From Thecaphora thlaspeos (Eukaryota; Basidiomycota; Ustilaginomycetes; Urocystidales; Glomosporiaceae), in assembly GCA_900291925.1 (NCBI GenBank), contig UWYS01000014.1, forward strand, positions 718,711-782,710: DNA of 64,000 nucleotides. Reading direction: 5' to 3'. The position numbers were made by a program, and so were the translations under genes. This document shows positions 1 to 13,000 of this stretch, one piece after another. Numbering within the stretch: the first letter of the stretch is position 1; every line of letters begins with the position of its first letter. Under the pieces are notes generated by a model. It had not been told where the DNA came from and made no database searches. It was given only the letters and a program-made list of their open reading frames with translations.

Positions 1-1351
1 GGGCGAGAGGTCGTGCCAGGAAAGCAACGACTCACGGTCCACCCTCTGCGCGACGCGGTCCAGCGTCGTCTCGAGCCTCTCGAGGCGGCGTAAGAAGTCG
101 ACGGGAGAGATGTCGTTCCACGAAATGTGCGAGCGGACTCCGCTGTGCGGCGGCGCGCCGTGGCTCGTCGACTGGCTCGATAAACCGCCGCCGCCATTGC
201 TGCCGACAACAATGCCATGGTGATTCTGCGACGGCGGGTGGTGGTAGGCGTGGCTGGCTCCATCACTTCCTGTTCGATCTCCTCCGCGTACCCCATCTCC
301 TCTTTCTCCGCCTCGTCCTCCGCCTCCAACACCACGGTCTCCTCCACCTCTACCGCCGTGTCCGGACGCTACGGCGGCATCCGACGGGGTGGCGTGACCA
401 CCACCAGCAGCAGCAGCAGCAGCGGTACCGGTTGACGCTGACGATGAAGATGGCGCAGCGGCCATGTTGCCGACGCTTGTGGGGCCAGCGGCGTTGGTCG
501 AATGGTAAAGGGCGTGCCGGTGGCGACGCTGGGGCGATGGCGATGGAAGGATCTGGCGGCCCAAGGCCTGGCTGTTGCTGCTGTTCCTCGGTGCCGACCC
601 GCCAAGGTCGGCTGCCTGGCTGTTGCTGGCGACCATCATCGACGACGACGACGGAACGTTCGTATTCGGGTCGGCCGGCTCCCTGCACGCAAGCTTGAGC
701 TTCTGGCATCGGCCACATGGGAAGACGCCCTTTTTGTGTTCAGACCATCCGTCGTGAGGGGAAACGAGGGGGACGGGAGGGCGTGAGAGGGAAGCAAAGA
801 AGGGTCGACAGGTCAGCCGGACTTGATTGTCAAGCGAACGCCTTTTGGCGTTGCTGACGCATCCATCTATCACAGGTCCGTATCTGCCGAATCACGAGGA
901 AGATCTGAGCTTCAAGGCTCGAGGGAATATCCGGGGAGCTCTCGAGCCAAGGGAGACTTACGTCACATTTCAGTTTCTGCCCTCTGCACCGGACGCAGGC
1001 GCGCTGCGACCGCTTACGCTTCTTGGCCTCGGGCTCGCCGTCCTTGCCCCTGGCGCCGGCAGTGGTGACGGCCGAGGCGGACGCCGTCGCTTTGCCGCTG
1101 CTCCGCGATGCCGAGGCCTTGAGACCTTCGGTCGAGGTGCCGTCCTCGTTCTTGATCAGGCTGTCGCGGTGGTCGTTGTTGGCGGTCTCGACGCTATGGC
1201 TGTCGTCCGAGGGCGAGCGTCGAGTCGAGACCGAATGGTGGCCATCCGGGCTGACCGCCGGAGCCGACGCCATCATCGAGGCGTGGGAAGGGTTAGGCTC
1301 CAGAATGCTCAGCATCGAGCCACGGCGAGATGCGCTCTGCGGCGCGCTCAT
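1..1351 (-). CDS. Zn(II)2Cys6 transcription factor, N-terminal part (runs off left edge)
   Basis: Likely a nuclear DNA-binding regulator; its target is unknown. Exon 1 runs 1351 to 962 and ends in the first half of the zinc cluster (CVRCRGQKLKCD). A GTAAGT donor opens a 232-nt intron, and exon 2 starts at 729 with GVFPCGRCQKLKLAC. Joined in phase, the cysteines are spaced C-x2-C-x6-C-x5-C-x2-C-x6-C, the canonical binuclear cluster. Exon 2 continues with Ser/Ala/Gly-rich low-complexity sequence and then a leucine-containing stretch (DFLRRLERLETTLDRV) that looks like the dimerisation coiled coil that follows the cluster in this family. A GTGAGT donor at 35-30 probably ends exon 2 at base 36. 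The ATG at 1351 was chosen; an in-frame upstream ATG at 1558 would add 69 residues of basic, unconserved-looking sequence. The fungal-specific middle domain is outside the window, so the subfamily cannot be named. Confidence 0.85.
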
Positions 1352-2603
1352 GCTTTGGTCGCGGATCTCCAGGGGACGACCGACGGGATGATCCAACGAT
1401 ACACGGATGGGACGAGGCTGCGATCCAGTCGCCACCGCGGCGACGCGAGCATAAGAAAGAAAACCGGAGAAAGAGCGGAGGAGAAGCGGAGATAGAGGAA
1501 GAGATCGGACAATGTCAGCGGCTGTTTGTTCATCAGGGGCCATTCGTGCCAATGACAAAATCCGCTCCCCTGGACGACCATTTCCAGCATGCCAAACGCC
1601 TGCCTAGGCAGCACGACGGCGGCGACGGGAGACTGCTATTACTCACTCTTTCCCTGTTCGACTGAGCGCGGACCTGTTCCCTCGCTGGCGGCAACAGCGA
1701 CTACAGACGCAATGACACGGCAACAGCAGCGGCGGTGGCTGTGTCTGTGGCGGGACCGGCAGGTTTTCGGGACGGGCGAAATCTGTTTCGTCGGTAAAGG
1801 TCCGTTTGCACCGGACAGAAAGAGAGGGAATACCGCGGACTTCGAACCTTTCTTTCTACCTGGAACGACGAAGTGCAACGATTGCTGATGACGCAAAGCG
1901 GAGCTTGATGATGTGTTGAAAACGCTGGCCGTTGTAGCGGAGCACGCCGAGGACAGGTCGGCGCGGGTGCGTGTGAAGCAGAAAGCTAGCGTCTCGAGGT
2001 TACAGGCCGACGGTGGCGATGCCGTAGGGCGTGAGACGACGGCGGTGCGTAGCGTGACGAGCGACTGGCAAAGAGTTGTGGGCACAGAGGCGGCAGAGGA
2101 GCAAGAGAGAGGAAATGGAAAGGACAAGGGGAGCAAAGGGCCAGAAGCGGGAGAGGGCAAGACGAGGCCAGCCGGCGACTCTGAGACCAAAGCTAGAGCC
2201 AGAGGCTCGAGAGAGGTGTGAGGATGGGGTGTTCGTAGTCGTCCGTCCGGGGATCGCGGGGCGGCTGTGTCGGATAGGTAGCGGCTAGATACGAGAAATT
2301 CCCAGGCCGACGTTGTCTTCCAAACCAAGAGCGTCGGCATCCAACCGAAGAAGGGTAAAGACGGGTGAGATCCGAGACCGCAGTGGTAAGAGGGCGAGCG
2401 GGGAAATTCGGGCAACGGCGTGGAAGCGCAATAGCGAACGGTGGAACAAGCTGGCGGGCTAGCGGGCTAGAGACGGACAGGTGACGGAAGAGATTGAGGG
2501 TAAGGAGTGATAGGAAAGAAGCGGGAGAAGGACGGAGGGTCGGCCGAGGTCCTGGTCCTGGTGCGCCTCACGGCTTGTCGGGAGAGCGGAGAGGAAGAAG
2601 CTT

Positions 2604-2617
2604 GGGGGGGGGGGGGG
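2604..2617. repeat. G14 homopolymer
   Basis: Fourteen consecutive G on the plus strand in the long intergenic region. Confidence 0.9.
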
Positions 2618-2887
2618 TTGCGACAGCGAATGACGAAATGATGACGAGGACGAGACGAGGGAGGAGGAGGAAGGGGGGAGGGAGGATCAAGAATAGGGCA
2701 CGGACGGGCCAGGACCAGGGGAAGGGAGAAGGAGACAGTGACAGGGCTGAGGCTCGGTCGGTCGGGCGGGCGAGCAAGAAGACAGAGGACGAAGGTCAAG
2801 GAGCAGCCGCGGACCTTGTTCCGGTTGCGTACTGTATGCAAAGGGTCATCGGTCAACCTCGAATGAAAGACAAGGGAGCAAGAGGGG

Positions 2888-2910
2888 ATGGGGACGGGGA
2901 CGGGGACGGG
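2888..2910. repeat. GGGGAC short tandem repeat
   Basis: About three to four head-to-tail copies of GGGGAC in intergenic DNA. Confidence 0.8.
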
Positions 2911-3467
2911 AAAGCCAGCGAGGGCGGGGTAAAGCTGGCCGTCGGTCGGGAGACGGCGGGCGCAAGAGCCAACGAGCGAACGGAGGGCACACGCTCAAAC
3001 CCTGCCGCACAAACCCGAACAGCACTTCGGCGAGGCCAACGAAGAGCACGCTCGCGCCGCTGTGAGCGAACAAGAGAGGTCTAGAGTGTGGATGTTAACT
3101 GCACATACCGAGACGCAGAGCTGGCCCTGTACATACATATGTACATACATACCGCCTCGCACCATCTCTCCGGCTGCGTGCGCGGCTATGAAATAAAATC
3201 CCGAAGCACCGGCTTGAGACACACAAAGTCAAGCAAGGCTTGCTTAGCAGCCGAGACAAGTACTCAGGCCGGCCAAAGTCACGAATCGATATTCAAGGAC
3301 ACGAGCAAGTCGGTCATCGTCACAAGCAGGCGGCCAGCAGGTGCCGCTCTGCAACCCCGACCTACATCAAGAAGCCAGAGGGCGGCGGGCTGGTGGGCGG
3401 ACGGGGTGTGGACAGACGCGCGGCGGGCGCTCAGCGCCTGTCGGACGCGGATTGACAGGCAGCGGCA

Positions 3468-3535
3468 GAAAAATAATTTAAAAATAGTTTTAATAATAAT
3501 AAAAAACCAGAAAAGAATAATTCTTGTAAAACTGA
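3468..3535. other. AT-rich island
   Basis: About 70 bases of A/T-dominated sequence (runs such as TTTAAAAATAG and TTTTAATAATAAT) inside otherwise GC-rich intergenic DNA. It has no coding potential. It could be an origin-like or scaffold-attachment element, but nothing in the sequence proves this. Confidence 0.5.
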
Positions 3536-6500
3536 GTATCAACGGGCCGCAAGCGAGCCGAACATCCACCGCAGCGCGCCGGGTAAAGATCCAAGAAAGG
3601 GGCAGCCAGCGCCGACTGCTGGACAGAAGAGCAGGAGGAATACATGTATACCGGACGTGTAAACATGTATCCATACATACATATGTACAACATGAACTGT
3701 ACAGTACATCAGTACAGCTTGGCCGACCGGCTGGCCGGCTGACGGTGGGAGGAGACGAGATGCAAGGTAGGAAAGGCCCGGCTCGGTCTTGGCCTTGGCC
3801 TATTCGCACGCATCGCCCGCGGCCCAATCCAGGCTAGGAGAGCAGGGTCGGGCGAGAAGCCGACAGCCAGGCTGGCGCCGCTCCGTTTCCGTCTCATGGG
3901 TCGGCACCGGCCCGTTCTTTCCGGTGACAGAGAGAGCGTGCCTTGCTAGCCGGCCTTGGCCTTCTCTACACAACGTAATATCCGCCATTGGAACGCAACA
4001 TCTTGCTTTGCAGAGAAGACGACGGCGACTGACCACAATGGCGATAAAATGAATAGACTGCGGCAGGGTGAGCACCGTCGGACCTGATGGTTGACGGGGC
4101 AGCTCAAAAGTCAAAAGCGAGGAAGAGGCTGCCACAGCGGGGGGGCAGAAAGACGAGCACCGATCGAAGCGCACACTAAAAAAGGTGAGGGACCAAGGAA
4201 CGAGCAGGCAGGGCCGTCAGTCATGCTGCTGCTGCTATTCTAGGCATACTCTCGGAATCGGAGAAGCGGCAGGGCCAGGAGGGGGCAGGGGCGAGGGGAG
4301 CCGAAAGAGAGAAAAGCCGGCCAAGGTGGCTCAGAGAAGCTGGGGCGGAGTCGGTTGGCCTGACGCCCAGGCTGCGCTTGGAGCGTGAATCCTTGTTGAA
4401 TCAAAGCAGGGACAAGACCCGTCGCCGAAAGCGTCGGGAAATTGGGGTCAACAAGCTGGACCGCCGTCGTGATTTCCTATGTGTACGACACTCTATACGT
4501 AGTTACATAGCTCCATGCTCGCTCACGCCGCCCCTCATACTGTATCCACGAGAGCATGTGCTTGGCGGGCATCGTCATCGGCAGCAGGGACTCGAAACCA
4601 GCGGAGCGGATGCTGTGCAGCGCGCCACCACCCTACCGGCCACTACATACGTCATTCGAGAGGGACGAGGGAGAGCGTTGGGATGGAACCGGCATCGCCA
4701 GCAGGCAGGCAGGGCCAAGGCCGCGCTCGGGCTCTGCAATTAATTTTCGGCGGCGAGAGGAGCGAGCTGCGCTGACGGAGAAGGGCATTTGAGCCGATCC
4801 GCAGCATGAATCTACGAATTTAAAGCCAGAGCTGCGGGCGGCCGGGGGATCGGACGGCCAGTCGGGTGGTCAGTCGGGCGGCATTTTATTTCTATGTTTT
4901 GTCTCGCCCCAATTACACTGTATTATTTCCCGGTGGGGAGCCGAAGGGGGGAATGAGGGCGACGCTTGCCGTCGTTCCCGAGAGCCTCTCCTTTCATCAC
5001 TGCATGGCGCTCGGTCACGTGCGCGGTGGGCGCCAGTTCGAGGCAGCGAGCTGGCCTGTCTTGCTGGCACTTGCGTCGCCGCCTCTCCTCTCTCTCCCTC
5101 TCTCCACCACCTTTCTCCTCGTCGACGCCGCCTCAACGACGTCGACTCGTCTTTTTTCGCCCACCCTTCCCTCCCTTCTTGTCCTTGCTCGCTTCCCCTT
5201 GCACGTAGCTAGTTTCGTTCTTGCGCTCTTCGCCTCGCTCTCATGCGGCGCTCGACCGGTCGGCCCCTACGGCGCCGGCTGAGAGCTCGCGGCGTCCCTC
5301 CTGCGGAGTCCGGCAATCCATGCTTCCTTTCCCTCCTGTCCTGTCTGCTCCTCCCCACAGCCAGCCTCGTCGCTCGAGTTGGTGCTACTACTGTAGTTAG
5401 GTACACCTGTAGGTCTGCTCCGATCCGGCTTGCTTCTTGCCAAGGTAGCGACAGGAGGCTCGCGCTTGATCCGAGGAACTAGGGCCAATCTCCGACGGTC
5501 TGGCTGCTCACACAAACCGATGAGCGACCGACCGATGCAGCGACGAACGAGGATGGCCCCAACACCTTGCTCGACCTAAGTACAGTACTCAAGTCCGGCC
5601 GGGATCTTTTAGACCGTCTCAGCACGAATCGCGTCGCCCTTTTCCCCCGCCGCAAGCACAAGCTGTCGTTGTGGAATCCCACCCAGAAAGAGAGTGGTGA
5701 CACCTCGTCGAAGCGGCGATGATGATTCGGCGGGGAAGCCATCGAAGCAAAGGCGTGCGCTTTGGTTATTTTAACTTGCCAAGCGTCGGCAGCCACGGTC
5801 CGAGACCAATCCTTAGACAATCTGTTGGCACAACAAGATGGTCGGACGTCGTCCATCCGAGGGTTGAAGCGAGATTGTACGATTATCGCCCAACCGAAGG
5901 AGCAAGGAGGACCTCGTCGGGCTGCTTCTCATTCGGGCATGGGACGGCAACCTACAGTACTGTACTTAGCGCAGGCCATCGCCTCTGTTGCAACGCCGCA
6001 TGCGGTGGAGCGGAAAGTGCTCACCATTCGTTCGGCACAGTTCGTCTTTTGGCTCAACTTCCGAGGATCAGACGGGTAAGGTGTCCCTGCACGCCTCCCG
6101 TGCGTGGCCCCAAGTGTTCAAAGACCACTGTACGGCTTTCTTCGACCTCTCGGTCCTTTGGAAACTCCACAGTAAATCTGGGAGGGTCAGAGGTACCTAG
6201 TTACAGTATACTTAGTTAGGCAGGAAGCACAAGGGATCAAAAGGACTCATGTATCGAGTGCCGTTTCGGAAGCCCTCGAGACGATCGCCGGAGTACAGGC
6301 TTCCCTCGCTCCCTCAACGTCGGCAGCACCATGACTAGACCAACACTGCGGACCCCAAGAGGATCGCGTGAAGTAGAAACTTGTTCGCTGATTCAGTATT
6401 GTCCTTCTACAACCTGCTGAACGAACGGATGGCGGTACCGATGACCTGCCAAACGACCACCGAAACGAGACGAAATGAAGTGAAAATGAGCGAGGGTAGG

Positions 6501-6728
6501 ACGAGACGAGACGTTCGTTTCTATACGAGTGAAGAGATAAATACACCGAGGAAGAAAATGGAGACTATGGATGGTATGAGATGCTATGTGAGTCTGGATC
6601 CGGGTAACGTTTTGCGGTAGGGTGACTATGTCGAGCTAAGAGAAAGGGGGAGCGATGTGCTACGTATTAAACGATGAGCCTCAAAGGAAAGGGCGGGGAG
6701 ACGGAAGAGAGAAAGCAAGAACCGAGCA

Positions 6729-9360
6729 TCACTTGCTCGACCACTCCTCCTGCGTCGTAACGATCAGGATCCCGCTGAGGTCGACCGGGTTGACAGCACG
6801 GCCTCTGTCAAACCTCGAGCAGTTTCGAACGGTACCCAAGAACCCGGGACGAGCCGTCGCTCTGACATCTTCGCCTCCGCCGTCGATGCTGTTGTTGTGC
6901 GTGTGGTGCTGACACTGCTGCTGCGGGTTGCAGGCGTGAGGAGCCGATCGAGTCGCGACTCCGACGTCACCGCCGCTGCTGTTGGCGCCGTGTTCGCGGA
7001 TTGAGTTGGTACGACCTGTGGTCCTCGTCATTTGACCATCCTGAACGACAGAGTCGGAACGAGAGGGACGAGGTATCGCGACGGTCTCGCCGGGTGCGGG
7101 GGCGCGGGCGTCTTCGACGAATGTATATCGGATCGCTTCGTTGGTGACGACGACGGGGACGTCGGACTGGTCTCGATGCCGACCGTGCTGGTTCGAAGGG
7201 GCAGAAGGTTGGTCGTCTCCGACGATAAAGTCGTCTTGTCCCTCGTCCCTGTCGGTCGAGCTTCGCGCTTTGCCGCTACCGCTCGAAGACTGTCCCTGCT
7301 CGATGGATGCGGGTATGGCGTGTCGCGTCATCTCGATGCCGACCTCTTCCTCGTCGACCGTCTTGGGACTTGCCGTCATGCCGCCGGCCGCGTAAGGCGG
7401 CAGCCTACGTGTCGAGAGTACGCTACCCGATCGTCCCCGATTGTAGCTGAGGAAGGGCGGGTCGAGCAAGTCATCGCCCGACGTGGTGACGGATGTGCTC
7501 TTGCGCAGACTCTGGCGCGCGCCGGCGTGCGTGGACGAGACGAGGTGAGAGTGTTTGCGCTGACTCAGCATCCCGCCGTCCCTGCTGACCTCGTACTCGA
7601 CCTTGCGACTGCAGTGCGTGCATCCGTGACAGCTGTCGCAGCCTGAAGCGTGGTGGTGGAAGGTGTCGGCGCTTCCGTTGCGATTCGATCGATGATCGGC
7701 GCGGATCGCCGGCAAGAGACACGCGAACGCCGCCCCGGCGATGCAGAGGTGCGTCGTCGCTGCAAAGATGTAGCCCTCAATGTCCGGACGGTAGTGCGAA
7801 ACCTGCATCACAATCAGCGTGACGAGGAAGAAGGAAGGGATGGCGAAACTCGCTAACGCACTGTACATGATGGTGCGCAGCATCGAGAGGAGCGAGCCGC
7901 CAACGTGCTTGCCGTCGCCCCAGCCCCAGCCCAGGCCGTAGAGCTTGTAGAGCAGGATAACGGTGCAGTACAGCTGGTCTGACAGCATCAGCGACCACTC
8001 CACCACGGCGTGCTGCACTTTGTTGACCCGCTTGACGATGACGTTCATGTCGACCGCGTCCTTGGTCGCGTTCCAGCAGAAGTGGATGTACATGCTGTGA
8101 CGGCGGCGGTGGCAAGGTCGGAGGCAAAGGATGGGAGGAGAGGTCGAGGATCAGCGACGCTGTCTAGCGGGAGCGGGTGTAAGAGCAGCGAATGTCGCGG
8201 CGGGCTTGGCAGACTTACACGATGTAGACGAAGCGAGGGATCTTGATGAGCGCAGGGTAGGCGACGACGAGCGCTCGCTTCCACTTGGGCGCCGATCCGT
8301 ACGGGTAGAAAGCCATGATCCTCAGAATCAAAGTGAAATCACAGACGAACGGAATGACTGCAGTGGGAACGTTGAGGGTATCGATGATCAGCAGCTGGCC
8401 CTCGCTGCTGGCCTCGTAGAGGCCCGAGGAACAAGAGCGAGGTACTCACGGACAGAGAGCGTCATTAAGGACGTGTACCGGACGCGGTCGCTACGCGTCG
8501 CGAAGAAGACCATGGGACGCAAATGCAGCGATAGGAAGGGGTGAGGTGTGTGTCAGAAGGTTGTCGCTTGCCGCTGCTTCATCGCTGACTTCGCGTGGCG
8601 ACGAGGACTCACATTCCATCCGTCGGTCGAACGACCAGGTCGCGGTTCTGGGAGCTAACGTCGAGGAGCATGGTGAGTTGACGTAAACCAAGGACGGCGC
8701 GTCAGCTTCAGACTTCTCTCCGGGAGCACGCGATCGACTGGACTCACATGTTGACGGCCGCAGCGGCAATGCATAGGGCAGCGGCAAAGACGATGATGGC
8801 AAAGATGGGAGAGCGTCGGACGCGAGTCGAGGCGATGAAGCCCATGAAGCTTGAGCGCAGCGGCACAGGTGACGTGAGAGACCCAGTGAGGAGCGAGAGA
8901 TAAAACACGCAGAGGTCAGCCTTCTCGTCGGCCTCTCTCTCTCGATATAGGCTAGACCTTTCGTCAGCCTCGAAGCTACCCACGTGATCATGCCGACCAC
9001 CGACAGTGTCAGAGTGAGATCTTTGTTTTTCAAGAGCGAGAGGGAGGGAAAGATAAGCAGTGGCTCGAGATGGAGGAAGGGTCAGCAGCATCGACTGTGA
9101 AAGGTCTGATCTTATGAGCGTCGCCGCGGCTGCTTACAGAGGATGATGGAGGCGATGGCGTAGGCGTTGCCGGCCTGGTACGCTGCCATGGCTGTTGCAG
9201 ACGCTGCAGCGGCGTCCGAAGCGGCATCTCTGCCCATGAGGACCTCGAAGGTCCTCGGCAAGATCGTCTTGGCGTCACGACGGAGTTGGTCCCCGTCGAA
9301 TTTTGGAGGTCGAAGCGGACGGAGGTGATGGTGGTGGAGGAGCAACGAAAGCGCTGTCAA
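6729..9360 (-). CDS. Uncharacterised seven-span membrane protein, reading frame partly unresolved
   Basis: An integral membrane protein of unknown function that resembles uncharacterised basidiomycete proteins. Resolved exons: 9360-9138, 9020-8984, 8849-8748, 8654-8613, an exon ending near 8450, one from about 8413 to 8219, and a long last exon 8094-6729. Seven hydrophobic segments can be seen: AYQAGNAYAIASIILYLTL, SPIFAIIVFAAALCIAAAA, one around FFATRSDRVRYTSLM, VPTAVIPFVCDFTLILRIM, LVVAYPALIKIPRFVYIVM, TIMYSALASFAIPSFFLVTL and YIFAATTHLCIAGAAFACLL. They are followed by a Ser/Thr-rich tail of over 300 residues with a Cys/His patch (CDSCHGCTHC). The exon with FFATRSDR has no AG acceptor in the right frame, and the sequence between it and the IIDTLNVP exon changes frame twice, so the gene is either damaged, mis-assembled or unusually spliced. 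The start at 9360 is the first ATG; the internal ATG at 9237 is an alternative. Confidence 0.6.
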
Positions 9361-9532
9361 TGGACGGGAAAATTCACCGGAAGCGCAGCAGTAAGTCGAG
9401 GCTGAAGGTGAGAGGAGACGGTGATCGGTCCGAGGTGAGGAAGGAGGAGACGGAGATCAGGGGAGGGGAGTGGCGAGGCTGTGGATGAGGAGAAGCGGAG
9501 GAGAGGTGAGGTAAGATTGCTACGACGAGGGC

Positions 9533-9538
9533 TTTATA
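9533..9538 (-). promoter_or_regulatory. Possible TATA box of the seven-span protein gene
   Basis: TATAAA on the minus strand, about 173 nt upstream of the first ATG of the membrane-protein gene. Based on position and sequence only. Confidence 0.3.
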
Positions 9539-10000
9539 GACGGGTGAAGGAAGAGGTCGGCGAGGCTGTAGCATTCTGCTACTCTGCTGCTGCTGGTCTG
9601 GGGAATACTGCCTTGTTGTCGTCCTTGGCCGCTACCTGTTCTGCCTTGATCGAATCCTCTCCCTGCCTACTACCGCTGTGCCGACTCGACTCGTCAGAGG
9701 AGACGCCATACCACGAGGTGGCCCAGACGGCGGGAAGGGCTTGCGGCTGCTGCCCGCGTGTCATTTGCGCGAGACGGGCCGCTCAGGCACCACCACTGCC
9801 ACATGTTCGCAGAAGGGACGATTCCTAATTCTGCAAAGCGGCGGTCCGCTTAGGCTTCTCTCCCGCTCGTCTTCACCTGGTATCAGACTGGTAGTATCGT
9901 GGTACCGGCCCAGCTCGGATCAGCCCAGTCGAGCTAGTCTTCGTCTTCGTCGTCGCTGAAGCCTTGGGGGATCGGCGGAACAGCCTTCTCGTGCGTCCGC

Positions 10001-10025
10001 CGGTCGGTCGGTCGGTCGGTCGGTC
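10001..10025. repeat. (CGGT)n microsatellite
   Basis: Six consecutive CGGT units in intergenic DNA. Confidence 0.9.
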
Positions 10026-13000
10026 TGGCCTTTGTATACACGTCTCTGCACAGAGGTGGCACGAGGGAGTGAGAAGGTCTGAGTGGCATCGAGAGGAAAG
10101 CCGCCTACCGCTGCGAGCTTATGATGGCCGTAAATCCTCATTTACGGAGAGAGGGGGCGACCGGCTCTACAACAGGTCGCCATACATGCTAGGTCAGCGG
10201 CGGCCCTTGAAACCGCCAAACTTAATGTTGTGTTTTGATTGTGGGATCCTCTGCTCTTGCTCTCACGGCTCAGGTAAGGCGCAAGGAGCCATCGTCGGAG
10301 CTGCGCTCGGTTGTTGACGGCCGGTCAACGACGCAAGGCTACGTCCCCCAGAAAGAGATCAAATGCGGCCGGCTGAGCAGTTTTGGCTTGCGTTGACTAG
10401 CTCCGGATCGATTGGCTGGTCGTTTTAGGTCAGACGTTGGTCGTCTGTCTTCGTTGGCCAGGGATGGGGGCTGAATGGTGCATCGCATGTTGTGGCGTTC
10501 CGCGAAACGCCAGATCTACCCTACCTTGCTCCGTTCCGTTGCGATACAGGACCACCTCTGCCGCATACACCAAGCTCTGACGTCCAGAGAGTGACGTCCG
10601 CTGTTCCTGGACTAGCGGGTACACCGGAACATTGAGCAGGGCGGCCAGTATGGTCGAAGCTGCTCCTGTCTGCGAGCTCCTCGAAAAAACAAGGTGGCTT
10701 CATCCTGAGAGCCCGGGAGCGCGTTGGCGGAGGCACATGATGTGCATGCTTCGTATGCGTCCATGACGGCATGACCCTGGCGCTTCTTGTCGGCCCTTGA
10801 GTTCTTTTGACGGCAAGAACACCGACTTTCCGGCCGAACTTACCACGAGCCAGGCAAAGCTGAGCGTGACTACCGGCTAAACAGGACGTACCTGTTGGCG
10901 GCTTCTCTGCGCTTGTTGCAGCGCTTCAACAGGGCGTGCTTCCATCAATACACCTCCCCGCAACTCACGTCGCGGCGGTCGATGCGGCTCTGCCAGACCC
11001 AACCGTCTGATCGGCGAAGATAGAACGAAATATATTCAGAATGGTTTTGCCAACCTCCGTTCGAGTCGAGCCGTTACACACCGACGAGGGCCCGCTGTAT
11101 GCAACGTGATGCCGGCGTCTTCGTCGTCGACGTCGTCAAAAGGACGCGTGAGAACCCAACATGGTGAGGCGGACCGACGACATGGTCGCTCGAGGCGGAC
11201 AAAAAGCGGGTAATAAGGACAGCGGTTGACGTGTCAGCTGCCAACCTCTTTGGCGTCGCTCGTGGTCCATCCTTGCTCAGCCGAGCGAGTCATTCGTGAT
11301 GCGATGCGGGTCGCCCGAGAGGCTAGGCGCTGACTGCGGACCTCGGCCGGTCGTCGACAGGTTTGTTCATCGGGGCCGGGGCTGAAGATCTCAGCAAGGA
11401 GTAGGACAGCGAGGAGGAGGCCATTCACTCGCAAACGAGCTTCCGTTGTTCGGCCTGCTCAAGAAGGTTGCTTTGACGGGCCGTCTATGTGACTGGCCTT
11501 GGAGCCGGGAGAGAGAGGGAGAGTAACAGACGTCCCGGTACCTCAAGACGCAGGGGTGTACCGTGGGCGAGCACCGTAAGCGGCATAACATGTCACGCCA
11601 AGGAGGCATGTAGGCAGACACACGCCAACGGAGACTTCTCTAGCTTAGGCTGTGTAAGTAGCAGCTCGAAAAGCCGGTGCTGCTCCCTACTTTTCAAGGT
11701 GAGCATCAATATCCATGCCTGGGTGTTGACAGCAACGGCCATGGACTTTCCAGGGCGGGCACGCCTGGGAGCACCATGTTGATCGTTGCAGGTCTGGAAC
11801 ATGCGTTGTTTGAAAGGGCAGCGAGGTCAAGCTGACCCTCTCTCCTACCGTTGCTGCAAGCCATGTCAAAGCCGCCTCGACGTTGGAAGCCTGCCTGCAC
11901 CCTGCTCAATGTGTGACGCTCGCACTCCTTGATGCTTGCCGCTGCGAGCAAGGCATAGGGGGTGACATGTACTCACGCCCTAATCCTTTCGTTGGAGGCT
12001 TGAGCAAACACATGTTCAAGCAAGCAAGCTCAACTACCACACAACCCACGCCTTGTGCGCCGCGCCAACAGCTGGTCAACGCTCCTGCACCTCCTCCTGG
12101 CCGCGACGAATCATTGCACGAGGTAAGTAGTCAGGCAGGTGCCGTACCGCTCCTTCGACAGGGTCGCCACCATCCGTCACCCCCACCTCCATTCGTTTAT
12201 CCTGCAATGGTTCCGCTACTCTAGTTATTCGTGTATCACCGTAGCCTTCGTCGTCGTGGGTCAAATACAGTACAGTGCGATTCCGCGTTTCCATTGACCA
12301 TTTGTGGCTGCCACCTTGGCCTCTTCTCAACTATTTCCACACACCAACTTACACCCATCCCTCGTTGATGGTGATTCAGCTAACCCTCCAAACCGCTACA
12401 AGCCTTGTCTGATCCCTTTGACCCATCATTGATGCACCACCATTCATCTATGCTCTATCGACTCTGCGATTGCGCCCTCACACCACACTACTCTCTTGGG
12501 TCTAACTTGATGGTATCACGAGAGAGAAGCATAGCACTGTCCACATCGACAGCCTTTGCTTGATGCTCGGTCAACTTCTTGCGAGCTGACCAATGCCGTC
12601 GCTCCAGCTAAGCCAGAGCTGTGCGCGCCCAGCCTCATCGCCACGTTTCTTTCGCCGAGCCGGTAGTGGCCCACCTCGTTCCCCTCCTTCCCGCTGTTCT
12701 CGACAAGTCCAGCAATGAGCTCGGTCAACGCTCGTCCACCTGACAACTCTCCATGCCAATACGATCCCGACCCAACGACGCCCTGTGGCGGCCGTGCGAT
12801 GCTCTCTTAATCTATCGCCAGAGTACTCCCTCAGCGCTGCTTCTGACCAGTTAGCCAATGCATCGCATCACTTTTAATCAGACGGTCAGAGCCCAGCCAG
12901 TTCGAGCGCGCCATCTCTCGAATCTTGGCCTCGCTCTTGGTTTTCGCACCCTACTCTTCTCTCGGTCACATCTCACGAAGCCGCAGATGATGCCTTAATC

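Larger units (their letters stand above)
1352..6728. other. Gene-free intergenic stretch, 5.4 kb
   Basis: No open frame here resembles a known protein or shows the C/G-ending codon bias of the real genes. The stretch holds a G14 run at 2604-2617, GGGGAC tandem units at about 2888-2910, two TACATACATATGTA stretches near 3130-3152 and 3674-3689, an AT-rich island near 3468-3535, and several TACAGTAC/GTACTGTA palindromes (3700s, 5580s, 5950s, 6200s). Part of it must be the promoter and 5' leader of the transcription factor on the left and the 3' flank of the membrane protein on the right. Confidence 0.6.

Noticed and set aside
2494..3084. 196-codon Gly/Arg-rich plus-strand frame
   Set aside because: Its length comes from purine-rich simple sequence (GGGGAC repeats, G14 run); no domain or splice pattern.
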